A model generated the notes under the pieces. The model made no database searches. It was not told the origin of the DNA and saw nothing but the letters and a program-made list of their open reading frames with translations. From NCBI GenBank assembly GCA_024684175.1, contig JAIKXJ010000073.1:1-18550 (forward strand): 18,550 nucleotides of DNA, in the 5' to 3' direction. The DNA comes from Erysipelotrichaceae bacterium. GTDB lineage: Bacteria; Bacillota_I; Bacilli_A; Erysipelotrichales; Erysipelotrichaceae. A program made the translations under genes and the position numbers. Below are positions 7,244 through 14,787 of this stretch, one piece after another; positions within the stretch are counted from its first letter, which is position 1, and the number at the start of each line of letters is the position of its first letter.

Positions 7244-8953
7244 TTACCGTGCTTCCGGTTTCAGGACGATGTCCTTCAGATACAGTGAACCCCAGCCCGC
7301 CCAGAACGGTGTAAAGCTCTCCAGACGTTCGCCCAGAATGAACTGATGGCTGGTGGAGAACAGGGGGACCCAGACGGCTTCATCCCGGATCAGGATCTTT
7401 TCAAGTTCGGCGTATTCCTGCAATCTCTCTTCTTCATCCTGCAGAGCCCTCGCTTTGCCGATCCGCCGGATCAGCGTTTCATCGGCGAAATTGCTGGAAC
7501 GGTAGAGAGATTTCGCCCTGCTGCCGAAGAATGTATAAATGAAATTATCCGGATCGTTGAAATCGGCGCTCCATTCACCGGTATATGCCATCAGCAGGCC
7601 TTCTTTCCGCAGATAAAAACGGCTGTCTTCATCATAACTGACGGTCGCTACATTCAATCCCACGGCGTTAAGATCCTGCCGTATCATTTCCAGCATGCGC
7701 AACGTCCTGATCTCACTTTGCGAATTCGCAGCCAGTTCCAGTCTCACTTCCTTGGCTCCCGGCACTTCATCGATCAGTTTTGCGGCTTCCTTAGGATCGT
7801 ATTTCAGCCAGCCCTGGTTTTCTTCACTGTAGCCGATCAGACCTTTCGGATAGATACCGTCCAGCAGATTTCCGTTTCCGTTATAAAGTTCATCCAGGAT
7901 CTTCTGCCGGTCGATGGCCATCTGCACTGCCTTCCGGATGCGCACATCATTGAGCGGAGGCATTTCCATATTCAGCATCAGGTATTGCACTTCGACACGG
8001 CTGTAGTCGATCAGGGAGTCTTTCCATTCCTCGGTATTGTATATGGTCTTGACCACTTCCGGATTGATTCGGTTGACGTCCAGCAGATCGAGCTGTCCCT
8101 CACGGAACATGCGGTCGATCAAAGCCGGCGGCAGGATCAGGAATTCGGCCTGTTGGATCGTCAGTTCTTCCCCGTCATGACAATGATAGTAAGGGTTTCT
8201 TTCGACAGTGATCCTGCTGTCGGTGTATTCGCTCAAGCGGTACGGTCCGGAACCCATCGTATGTTCGACCGACAGGCCATAGCCGTCTCCCGCTTCCCTG
8301 ACGCTTTTCTCACTCAGGATGCTGCAGGAAGGCGTCGCCAGCTGATAAAGATAACCCGCAAAAGGTTCAGACAGCGTGATCTCCAGGTTCCGGTCATCCA
8401 GGATCCTGATACCTTTCAGCGTTTCCGTTTCTCCTGCCATCACTTCTTTTGCCCCGAGGATCATATCGGCAAAATCCGTCTGCTGGCTGTCAGGCAGTGC
8501 CAGCATCCTCGTGAAAGTGAAAGCCACATCCGATGCTTTGACTTTCGTGCCGTCGGAAAAGAAAGCGTCATCACGCAAAGTAAAATGATAGACCAGACCG
8601 TCGTCAGAGACCGACCAGTCTTCCGCAAGCCCTTTTGCCAGACTTGTCGTGCCGTTTTCGGAGACACGTATGTCAAAGAGCCGCTCATAGACATTCAGCG
8701 GCAGCATATAGTCTTCCGTATTCTTATGGACATCGATCGTCGAGATCGGGCTCGATAAAGCGATGCGGACCAGACCTGCTTCCACTTCTTTATCATTGCC
8801 GATATCTTCTGCGATCTCACTGTTTTCCGCTTGTTCCGCTTCTTCTTGGGATCCGGAGCTGCTGCAGCCGCCGAGACATAAACACAGCAGAAGAACAGCC
8901 AGGAGGGATCTGCCTTTTCTCTTCTTTTTCTGATTATCTATTTTATGATTCAT
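7244..8953 (-). CDS. Lipoprotein substrate-binding protein, family 5 (oligopeptide/dipeptide type), without ABC transporter genes
   Basis: The 569-residue product has a basic N terminus, a hydrophobic stretch (17-27) and the lipobox LGGC with lipidation Cys at residue 30. An acidic linker rich in Glu and Ser follows. Residues 61-569 follow the SBP_bac_5 (OppA/DppA/NikA) pattern: the STIDVHKN start, the signature around EDWSVSDDGLVYHFTLRDD (111-129) and KASDVAFTFTRM (139-150), and a C terminus with an aromatic-rich lobe. It would sit on the outer face of the membrane and bind peptides or another small solute. No permease or ATPase gene lies next to it. Instead a dCache phosphatase follows 19 nt downstream, hinting at a sensory or co-receptor role. 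The ribosome binding site upstream of the ATG at 8951-8953 is only moderate (GGGTGAG). Confidence 0.9.
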   Translation of the reverse strand: MNHKIDNQKKKRKGRSLLAVLLLCLCLGGCSSSGSQEEAEQAENSEIAEDIGNDKEVEAGLVRIALSSPISTIDVHKNTEDYMLPLNVYERLFDIRVSENGTTSLAKGLAEDWSVSDDGLVYHFTLRDDAFFSDGTKVKASDVAFTFTRMLALPDSQQTDFADMILGAKEVMAGETETLKGIRILDDRNLEITLSEPFAGYLYQLATPSCSILSEKSVREAGDGYGLSVEHTMGSGPYRLSEYTDSRITVERNPYYHCHDGEELTIQQAEFLILPPALIDRMFREGQLDLLDVNRINPEVVKTIYNTEEWKDSLIDYSRVEVQYLMLNMEMPPLNDVRIRKAVQMAIDRQKILDELYNGNGNLLDGIYPKGLIGYSEENQGWLKYDPKEAAKLIDEVPGAKEVRLELAANSQSEIRTLRMLEMIRQDLNAVGLNVATVSYDEDSRFYLRKEGLLMAYTGEWSADFNDPDNFIYTFFGSRAKSLYRSSNFADETLIRRIGKARALQDEEERLQEYAELEKILIRDEAVWVPLFSTSHQFILGERLESFTPFWAGWGSLYLKDIVLKPEAR

Positions 8954-9041
8954 ATGTTTCTCACCCGTGATAGTTGGATCAAAATAACATTTATATTATC
9001 TCATATGACGGGGATTTTTCTCTTCGTGATGAATCAGGCAG

Positions 9042-9069
9042 AAAAAAAGTCCCGATGTAAGATCGGGAC
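9042..9069 (-). terminator. Intrinsic terminator after the XRE membrane-regulator gene
   Basis: Read on the minus strand, GTCCCGAT and ATCGGGAC form a perfect 8-bp stem with a 5-nt loop, followed by seven Ts. It starts 6 nt beyond the stop codon at 9076-9078 and separates this gene from the lipoprotein-phosphatase pair. Confidence 0.92.
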
Positions 9070-9075
9070 ATTGTG

Positions 9076-10059
9076 TCATCTTGTTCTCAGTGCTCTGGCG
9101 ATCGCGATCACCAGGCCGTAGCCGACACCGGCGATCGGCCAGACGATCCAGGTCTGATGCCAGTTCATGGTGATGAAACTCCAGGCCAAATATATGATCG
9201 TTGCGCCGCTCCAGTAGATCGCAGCCAAAGGCGAGTTCTTTCTGTTTTCGGCTTTTTCATAGCGGGAGTAGTCGCCTTCTTCAAGAAGGACCTGGAAGCC
9301 GCCCCAGATGATGCAGGTCCTGACGATCAGAAGGACTCCTGCTGCTACGATCATCAGCAGCGTGCCTGTCGCCAGGACTTCCGCGGCGATATTGCCTTGA
9401 GCGAAGAGTTCGGTCAGAAAGATCGGGATCGCCGCAACGACACAGAGCACGATGCCGGTCGTCAGCTGCACCGTAAATGTTTTTCTGTAGCGTTCTCTCC
9501 GTTCTCTTACCATGCCGGATACGCCATACGCAGTCTCCAGATCCTCTTTCTCCAGGTACTCATAACTGCCGTCACGCAATCCGGTGGTGACGAAGAGCGC
9601 GACGGCGCAGCCGACCAGAAGGAAGAGGACAAGAAGACCCAGGCCGTTTGCCTGATTTTCGGAAAGTCTGATCTTTCCTGCTTCGCTGAGTCCGCTGAGG
9701 ACGATCAGCAGGATCGGTGAGAGGATGCATAAGAAGACACCGAGGGCGATCCTGCGGGAAGAGAGGTCACGATGATCGAGGTAGCTGTTGGCTTCTTCCA
9801 TCGTGACCATACGAGCCGCATCTTCATCTATGATATAGGTGCCTTGCTGGGCCGAAAGGTCAAGCTCATCCTTGAGGAGCAGGTCGGTGCTGACGCTGAA
9901 GATCTGCGACATCGCTATCAGGCGGTTCATATCAGGTACGGATTGTGCGCTTTCCCATTTGGATATCGACTGGCGGCTGACGTCCAGTTTTTCAGCGAGT
10001 TCTTCCTGGGTCCAGCCGTTCTTTTTTCTGAGTTCAATGATCTTGTCTGCGAGTATCAT
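9076..10059 (-). CDS. XRE-family HTH regulator fused to a six-helix membrane domain
   Basis: Residues 5-62 form a classical Cro/CI-type helix-turn-helix, with TQEELAEKLDVSRQSISKWE spanning the two DNA-contact helices. After a linker (63-103) there are six predicted membrane stretches at about 104-124, 140-160, 196-218, 228-256, 277-298 and 303-323. Membrane-anchored XRE proteins are common in Bacillota and are often linked to cell-envelope or peptide-antibiotic responses, but the signal here is unknown. The start is supported by AGGAGA at 10066-10071. It has its own terminator and lies downstream of another terminator, so it is probably a single-gene unit. Confidence 0.88.
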   Translation of the reverse strand: MILADKIIELRKKNGWTQEELAEKLDVSRQSISKWESAQSVPDMNRLIAMSQIFSVSTDLLLKDELDLSAQQGTYIIDEDAARMVTMEEANSYLDHRDLSSRRIALGVFLCILSPILLIVLSGLSEAGKIRLSENQANGLGLLVLFLLVGCAVALFVTTGLRDGSYEYLEKEDLETAYGVSGMVRERRERYRKTFTVQLTTGIVLCVVAAIPIFLTELFAQGNIAAEVLATGTLLMIVAAGVLLIVRTCIIWGGFQVLLEEGDYSRYEKAENRKNSPLAAIYWSGATIIYLAWSFITMNWHQTWIVWPIAGVGYGLVIAIARALRTR

Positions 10060-10091
10060 ATTCGTTCTCCTTTGTTTTTCTTTTTGAGTTA

Positions 10092-10163
10092 GGTCTGCCG
10101 CAAGGAATGCTTACGACATCGCTTGTTACGCCTTAATGATAGCGTTTCTGACGATGGCAGACC
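10092..10163. repeat. Wide inverted repeat in the leader/promoter region of the XRE gene
   Basis: GGTCTGCC (10092-10099) and GGCAGACC (10156-10163) are exact inverted copies 56 nt apart, in the 170-nt stretch between the AraC-gene terminator and the XRE start. They could close a leader-RNA structure or be paired regulator sites. I see no known riboswitch consensus in between. The rest of 10060-10332 shows only the dispersed repeat and the terminator listed separately. Confidence 0.4.
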
Positions 10164-10200
10164 ATAAAGTGAGCTGTAAACTTGCGCAACCGGGAGTTGC

Positions 10201-10320
10201 AGATACACGAAAATGCAGTTTGTAAATGAAAAAAGTGCTTTCGCACTTATTGTACTCGATATTGATTCCCCGGAGTTTGAACTGCCGGTCTTATCGATCG
10301 GACAGGATCGCATTTTTCTG
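10201..10320. repeat. Dispersed intergenic repeat, copy 1
   Basis: This stretch resembles 17265-17375. The clearest part is the 33-nt core at 10236-10268, which aligns without gaps to 17288-17320 with 28 identical positions. Weaker similarity continues on the right (GTCTTATCGATCGGACAGG against a CTCTATGATC...CAACAGGG segment). Both copies have GATACA...CGAAA shortly before the core. The core of this copy contains the hairpin of the AraC-gene terminator. It is probably a repeated non-coding element; the boundaries are approximate. Confidence 0.55.
10228..10248 (-). terminator. Likely intrinsic terminator after the AraC-type regulator gene
   Basis: On the minus strand AAGTGC and GCACTT form a 6-bp stem with a GAAA loop, followed by TTTTTTC. 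GNRA-type loops stabilise such hairpins. It lies 85 nt beyond the regulator's stop codon. Confidence 0.7.
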
Positions 10321-10333
10321 AATCGAACGGTGT

Positions 10334-11107
10334 TCAGGAACCGGTATCGACAAGATCTTCAAACAGATAAGAATAGGCGTTCTTCTTCTGAAAAGCCGAA
10401 GGCGTCATTCCGGTCTTCTTTCGGAAGACCGCAATAAAATAGCTTTCATCACAGAATTGGAGAAGGGAAGCGATCTGCGATATGGAACGTCTGTCATTGA
10501 TCAGCAGGTTTTTGGCGGCAGTGATCCTCTCATCTGTCAGATATTCTTTGACGGTCTTGCCGGTCGCATTTTTAAAGATCCTGCTGAGATGATAACGTGA
10601 GATGCCTGCATGTTTAGCGATATCATCAAGATCGATATTCCGGCTCAAGTGGGTCGAGATGAATTCTTTGGCTTTTTCCACACGGGGATTCCCAGTATCA
10701 GCCAGCCTGAAGATCCTGACTTTCTCACAGAAACCGTACGCGGCATCTTTGATGATCGGCGAGATCTCTGACGCTTTTTTTACTGCCGCAAGTTTCTGCA
10801 AAGCCCGGTCGGCGATCCTGTTGACCTCCGGAGGATAGACTCCCCCGACGATCGCAGCGATCATGAAGGTGTTGATCAGAGAGACCGACATGTATTCGAT
10901 CTCTTTTTTCTTATCTTTCGGGATGCGTTCATGAAAATCGAACTGATCGATCTGTATATCCAGGTTTTTCATCAGTTTTTTTGTTTCGCCTCTGCGGATC
11001 ATTTCAAAGAATGGCTGGATGTGCCAGTAGGTGGTATTGATGATCCCTTCTTCAGAATCTTTGATCTGTTGGCTTGTGCTTGTAGTGATTTCTGGCAGCG
11101 TTTTCAT
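10334..11107 (-). CDS. AraC-family transcriptional regulator
   Basis: About 257 residues if started at the ATG at 11105-11107; a TTG three codons upstream (11114-11116) is possible, and neither has a convincing Shine-Dalgarno sequence. The C-terminal third is a typical AraC double helix-turn-helix: the first helices around LDDIAKHAGISRYHLSRIFK, the second around ISQIASLLQFCDESYFIAVF, ending in the family's FRKKTGMTPSAFQKK. The N-terminal 140 residues are helical with no recognisable cupin or sugar-binding motif, so the ligand is unknown. The gene is divergent from the five-gene esterase-GH3 operon, the usual layout for a local activator of a sugar-utilisation locus, and is its most likely regulator. 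Confidence 0.9.
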   Translation of the reverse strand: MKTLPEITTSTSQQIKDSEEGIINTTYWHIQPFFEMIRRGETKKLMKNLDIQIDQFDFHERIPKDKKKEIEYMSVSLINTFMIAAIVGGVYPPEVNRIADRALQKLAAVKKASEISPIIKDAAYGFCEKVRIFRLADTGNPRVEKAKEFISTHLSRNIDLDDIAKHAGISRYHLSRIFKNATGKTVKEYLTDERITAAKNLLINDRRSISQIASLLQFCDESYFIAVFRKKTGMTPSAFQKKNAYSYLFEDLVDTGS

Positions 11108-11197
11108 TTTAAGCAATAAATCAATATATATGACAAAAATATTATATAAGAATGAAGGATCATTTTCTATACTGTGGTCGTAAGATGGGAGGGGACT
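11108..11197. promoter_or_regulatory. Divergent promoter region between the AraC-type gene and the esterase operon
   Basis: The 90-nt gap is strongly AT-rich on the regulator side. On the minus strand it has a perfect TATAAT (11141-11146), but no good -35 at 16-18 nt. On the plus strand TATACT (11168-11173) could be a -10, again with a poor -35 (TATAAG). Weak -35 elements are expected where an AraC-type activator is needed. Confidence 0.4.
11188..11192 (+). promoter_or_regulatory. Ribosome binding site fixing the start of the first operon gene
   Basis: GGAGG inside GGGAGGGG lies 5 nt before the ATG at 11198. The in-frame ATG at 11174 has no such site, so 11198 is the better start. Confidence 0.75.
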
Positions 11198-11992
11198 ATG
11201 AAAAAGACCGCCAAGGTGATCCTGTATATTTTTCTTTCGCCGGCTGTGATCCTGTTACTTCTGCTGGGTGTTTCGGGGATCGGGCCTTTGAAGAAACTGA
11301 ATTCCGTTTATGCATCGACCATGGACGGAAACAAAGAAGCTTACAGTTTTTCCGGTACTGAAAGATCATCCGATCCGATCCTGAAAGATAAGAATATCGC
11401 GGTCCTCGGCTCTTCCGTCGCGTTCGGAGCGATGGCAGACGGCAGCTCGGTCGGGGAATATCTGGTACAGCGCTTTGACGCAGTGCTGCATAAAGAAGCG
11501 GTCAGTTCCACGACGCTGTCGGATATCATGCCGTGGTCTTATGTAAGAAGGATCGAAAAGCTCAACGACGGGACGGATTATAATCTGTTCCTGTGCCAGC
11601 TTTCCACGAACGATTCAACATTAAAAGTGGAATTGGGAGAGATCGCAAAGGGAAAAGACATGGGGCAGCTGGATCGCAAAACAGTGACCGGTGCGCTTGA
11701 GTACATCATCCTCTATGCGGAAGAGAATTTTGACTGTCCGGTCGTCTTCTTTACCGGTTCTTATTTCGAGAATGCGTATTACGAAGAAATGGTCAAGAGA
11801 CTGAAGGAACTGCAGAACAAGTATGAGTTCGGCATACTGGATCTGTACGGGAACGAAGAGTTCAATCGCATCAGCGATCAGGAACGGAAACTGTATATGC
11901 ACGATGATATCCATCCGACCAAAGCCGGATACAGAGACTGGTGGGGTCCGGAAATGGAGAAGCAGCTGCTGGAATATTTGAAAGGAGAATGA
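11198..11992 (+). CDS. Membrane-anchored SGNH/GDSL hydrolase
   Basis: 264 residues from the ATG at 11198. The N terminus MKKTAKVILYIFLSPAVILL and the following hydrophobic residues form a signal anchor (about 6-26), which should place the enzyme outside the membrane. SGNH blocks are visible: GSSVAFG (71-77, where the usual GDS reads GSS, nucleophile probably Ser73), LCQLSTND (132-139, block III with Asn138) and DDIHP (236-240, the DxxH pair Asp236/His239). This sequence type is a known Bacillota family of small SGNH hydrolases of unproven substrate; short-chain acyl esters on glycans or lipids are typical for the fold. It is the first gene of the operon, and its stop is separated from the next ATG by one base. 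Confidence 0.87.
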   Translation: MKKTAKVILYIFLSPAVILLLLLGVSGIGPLKKLNSVYASTMDGNKEAYSFSGTERSSDPILKDKNIAVLGSSVAFGAMADGSSVGEYLVQRFDAVLHKEAVSSTTLSDIMPWSYVRRIEKLNDGTDYNLFLCQLSTNDSTLKVELGEIAKGKDMGQLDRKTVTGALEYIILYAEENFDCPVVFFTGSYFENAYYEEMVKRLKELQNKYEFGILDLYGNEEFNRISDQERKLYMHDDIHPTKAGYRDWWGPEMEKQLLEYLKGE

Positions 11993-11993
11993 T

Positions 11994-12890
11994 ATGTCGA
12001 AACTGATGGCAAAAGTCTGGCGATATATTTTTGAATCCGGAGATGCGAAGCGCATTGCGAAGCAGCATCCCGATATCTCGGATCTTGAGATCCTGAAGGA
12101 TATCGCCTATATCGATGATGGCGAACGAGGTCATCTTCTTGACATCTACCGGCGGAAAGACGGAAACGGAAGCGATCCGGTGATGGTCAACATCCACGGC
12201 GGCGGACTGTTTGCCTCCTACAAAGAGGTCAACGCCCATTACAATTATGCGATCGCAAAAATGGGCTATACGGTCATTTCCATCAGCTATCGCAGGATCC
12301 CGGAAACGACGCTCCGGCATCAGATCGATGATGTCATGCAGGCTTTCTCTTTTATTGAAAAGAATGCGGAAGCGTACGGGATCGATCTGAATGATCTCTA
12401 TATTTCCGGAGATTCGGCCGGTGCCTTGCTGTCGCTGTACGGTCTGTCCTTGACGGGATGTGAAAAACTGTGCAGAGAATTCGGGATCCGGGGAAACGGT
12501 CTGAAATTCAAGGCGGCATCCTTTATTTCGATCATGCTGGAAACGCAAAGGAAAGATCTGATGAGAGCGATCTCCGATGTCGTAACGGATGAAAACGATG
12601 AGGGAAAAGCATATGAAAAGTATCTGCTGGATCCGTCAAAACTACTGGAAGAAACAAAGATCGTTCCAATCATTCAGTTCACCAGCGATGAAGATCTCAT
12701 TCAGAAGGATTCTCTCAAGTTCTGTGAACTTCTGGAGAAATATCATATCGGACACGAGATACATAATTATCGCAAAGGCAAGGGCAACAAGCTCCCGCAT
12801 GTCTTTTCCGTCATGTATCCGGATTATGAAGAAAGCAAGGAAGTCTATGCCTTGATGGATGGCTTCTTTAAGAAACACAAAGGAGAATAA
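11994..12890 (+). CDS. Alpha/beta hydrolase, hormone-sensitive-lipase-like (acetyl)esterase
   Basis: The 298-residue product has the HSL-type oxyanion motif HGGG (68-71) and the nucleophile elbow GDSAG (139-143, Ser141). An acid in TSDEDLI (Asp232 or Asp234) and the late histidine in LPHVFSV (His269) complete a plausible triad. It has no signal peptide, so a cytoplasmic esterase is expected, acting on small acyl esters such as acetylated sugars released during glycan breakdown. The start follows AAGGAG at 11981-11986 and lies one base after the previous stop, indicating translational coupling. It could be a BD-FAE-like or general carboxylesterase; the substrate is inferred only from the operon. 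Confidence 0.88.
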   Translation: MSKLMAKVWRYIFESGDAKRIAKQHPDISDLEILKDIAYIDDGERGHLLDIYRRKDGNGSDPVMVNIHGGGLFASYKEVNAHYNYAIAKMGYTVISISYRRIPETTLRHQIDDVMQAFSFIEKNAEAYGIDLNDLYISGDSAGALLSLYGLSLTGCEKLCREFGIRGNGLKFKAASFISIMLETQRKDLMRAISDVVTDENDEGKAYEKYLLDPSKLLEETKIVPIIQFTSDEDLIQKDSLKFCELLEKYHIGHEIHNYRKGKGNKLPHVFSVMYPDYEESKEVYALMDGFFKKHKGE

Positions 12891-12892
12891 GG

Positions 12893-13654
12893 ATGTTTAA
12901 GAAGTATTTTGTCTGGAACATCGACGATGGTCTGGAACAGGACAAGCGTATTATCAGCGTGCTGAAAAAATACGGCATGGGTGCCACATTCAATCTCAAT
13001 TCGGGTCTCTATGGTGATAAGACTTATGAAGGAAGGATCGGGAATCTCGGCATGAGAGAGGTCCCGTATTCAGAATTCGATCTGACAAAGAGGCATCTTC
13101 TTCCCTATGTTGAACATTTCCGGATCCCGGAAGAGGAAGTGAAAGATGTCTATGAAGGTTTCGAGATCGCATCTCACTCTCTGGAACATAAGAATCTGAA
13201 GAAATGCGATGATCGGGAATTGAACAGACAGATCGCGGCAGATGTCGAAAACCTTTCGAAGAAATTCGATCAGAAGATCGTCGGCTTTGCCTATCCGTAT
13301 GGCGTGTCCGATCAAAGATGTGTAAAGATCATGAAAGAAAACGGGATCGAATATGCCAGGACCATCGGTTCAGCCAAAGACTTTTCCTTCCCGGAAGATC
13401 CTTATCGCATGCCGATGACCTGCTGGCATGTTTCAAAAAAAGCGTTCGAAAAGATCGACCGTTTTATCGAAACGAAAGCGGAGAAGGAAGACCTGTTCTT
13501 CCTGATCTTCGCTCATGGTTATGAATTTGATTTCGGGACAAAAGAATCCAATTGGGAAAAGTTTGAAGACATCTGCAAGAGGATCTCTTCTCATTCCGAT
13601 ATCGTCTGCTGTTCCACAGGCGAGGCTTTCCGCCTGCATAAGGAGTCTTTATGA
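12893..13654 (+). CDS. Polysaccharide deacetylase-like protein (NodB homology, CE4 type), cytoplasmic
   Basis: The 253-residue protein is essentially one NodB domain. The metal/catalytic motif TFDDG appears as NIDDG (Asp11, Asp12). The metal-binding histidines sit in ASHSLEH (His95, His99). AYPYG (133-137) matches the third motif, and FAHGYEFD (207-213) carries the C-terminal histidine His208. It would remove N- or O-acetyl groups from a sugar. Most CE4 enzymes are exported, but this one begins directly with the first strand and has no signal peptide, so it should work inside the cell. AGGAG at 12881-12885 lies inside the end of the previous gene; the gap is 2 nt. Confidence 0.88.
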   Translation: MFKKYFVWNIDDGLEQDKRIISVLKKYGMGATFNLNSGLYGDKTYEGRIGNLGMREVPYSEFDLTKRHLLPYVEHFRIPEEEVKDVYEGFEIASHSLEHKNLKKCDDRELNRQIAADVENLSKKFDQKIVGFAYPYGVSDQRCVKIMKENGIEYARTIGSAKDFSFPEDPYRMPMTCWHVSKKAFEKIDRFIETKAEKEDLFFLIFAHGYEFDFGTKESNWEKFEDICKRISSHSDIVCCSTGEAFRLHKESL

Positions 13655-14787
13655 AAAAATGGAAACCTTTATGGCATCAGGCTCTGACAAGGTCGCTGTT
13701 TGACGGGAAACCTTTCTCCAAAAACAGGACAGTTGTCTTCTCGCTCCATTTGCCTTACGGGGCAGAGACGGTCAGGCTCCGTTTCAATAATCTGTTTGGA
13801 AACTCAGAATATCACTTCGGTGCCGTCACGATCGCTTATGAGAAAAAGATCAAAGATGTGTTCGTTCACGGAAACAGGGACTTTACGATTGCGATTGGCG
13901 AAAGAGTCTTTTCCGACCCTGTTGAGATCAAAGAAACAAAAGACATCGAGATCCGTATCTTTTATAAGGATGAGATCATCGACTGCAACATGATCGAAGA
14001 GGATGCGAACTGGCTCAAAGGAGATCAGACACACAAGGAAGTCTTGCCGGAACGGATCCGCAAACCTTTTCTCGGAAAGATCCTGGGATCGTACAACGCC
14101 ATCCCTTCGATCGATCTGATCGAAGCATACACGGAAGAAGAAGTATCCGCAGTCGTCGCCTTCGGTGACAGCATCACGGCGATGAGCCGCTGGACGAAAC
14201 CTCTCGGAAAACGCCTTGAAGATGCATATCAGGGAAGATATGTCCTGCTGAATTCCGGGATCTCCGGTAACTGTCTTCTCTATGAAGCGGAGTCGGTCTT
14301 TGCGCCGGTCTTCGGACAGAAGGGAGTCGACCGTTTTGAAAGAGATGTCCTCAGTCTGAATGATGTCAGTACGGTGATCCTGGCTTTGGGCGTCAACGAC
14401 GTTTCTTATCTGAATGATTCCAGCAAAGACATCATCAACCTTCAAAACTACATCGCTGCACTCACGAAGATGAGTGAAATGCTTCATGCCAGGGGTATCC
14501 GCGTTGTCATGCAGACGGTCACGCCAAGGCTCAAGGTCGCCCGGACGATGGGAAAGTATGATCAGAGGATGGAAAAACTGCGTCTTGAGATCAATGAGTG
14601 GATCAGATCCGCAGGGATCTTTGATGATGTGATCGATCAGGATGTCCTTGTAAGAGACAAAGATAAGAATGGCTATTTCTTTATGGAAGGTCTCCATCAG
14701 GGAGACCACCTGCATCCCAATGCGGAAGGCGGCAGACGGATGGCGGAAAACTTTGACCTGCAGAAACTGACAGGAGAAAAAATATGA
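13651..14787 (+). CDS. SGNH/GDSL esterase, XynE-like, with N-terminal beta domain
   Basis: 378 residues. The first 160 form a beta-rich region starting with VRLRFNNLFGNSEYHFGAVT, an N-terminal layout shared by XynE-like SGNH esterases. The SGNH core follows: FGDSITAM (171-178, Ser174), NSGISGN (201-207), LGVNDVS (246-252, Asn249) and GDHLHPNA (351-358, Asp352/His355), so all four blocks are intact. XynE-type relatives are carbohydrate acyl esterases from rumen and gut bacteria, which supports deacetylation of hemicellulose-like oligosaccharides, although this substrate is inferred. There is no signal peptide. The ATG overlaps the previous stop (ATGA), with AGGAG at 13641-13645. Confidence 0.9.
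   Translation: MKKWKPLWHQALTRSLFDGKPFSKNRTVVFSLHLPYGAETVRLRFNNLFGNSEYHFGAVTIAYEKKIKDVFVHGNRDFTIAIGERVFSDPVEIKETKDIEIRIFYKDEIIDCNMIEEDANWLKGDQTHKEVLPERIRKPFLGKILGSYNAIPSIDLIEAYTEEEVSAVVAFGDSITAMSRWTKPLGKRLEDAYQGRYVLLNSGISGNCLLYEAESVFAPVFGQKGVDRFERDVLSLNDVSTVILALGVNDVSYLNDSSKDIINLQNYIAALTKMSEMLHARGIRVVMQTVTPRLKVARTMGKYDQRMEKLRLEINEWIRSAGIFDDVIDQDVLVRDKDKNGYFFMEGLHQGDHLHPNAEGGRRMAENFDLQKLTGEKI

Noticed and set aside
7346..8758. A 470-codon plus-strand open frame opposite the lipoprotein gene
   Set aside because: Antisense shadow: its translation is rich in His, Phe, Arg and Gln, as expected from reverse-complemented codons, with no domains or ribosome binding site logic.
10213..10437. Possible small plus-strand protein starting MQFVNEKSAFALIVLDIDS
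   Set aside because: It runs into the AraC coding region in antisense, has no ribosome binding site, and the related repeat copy at 17288 differs at amino-acid-changing positions and soon hits a stop.
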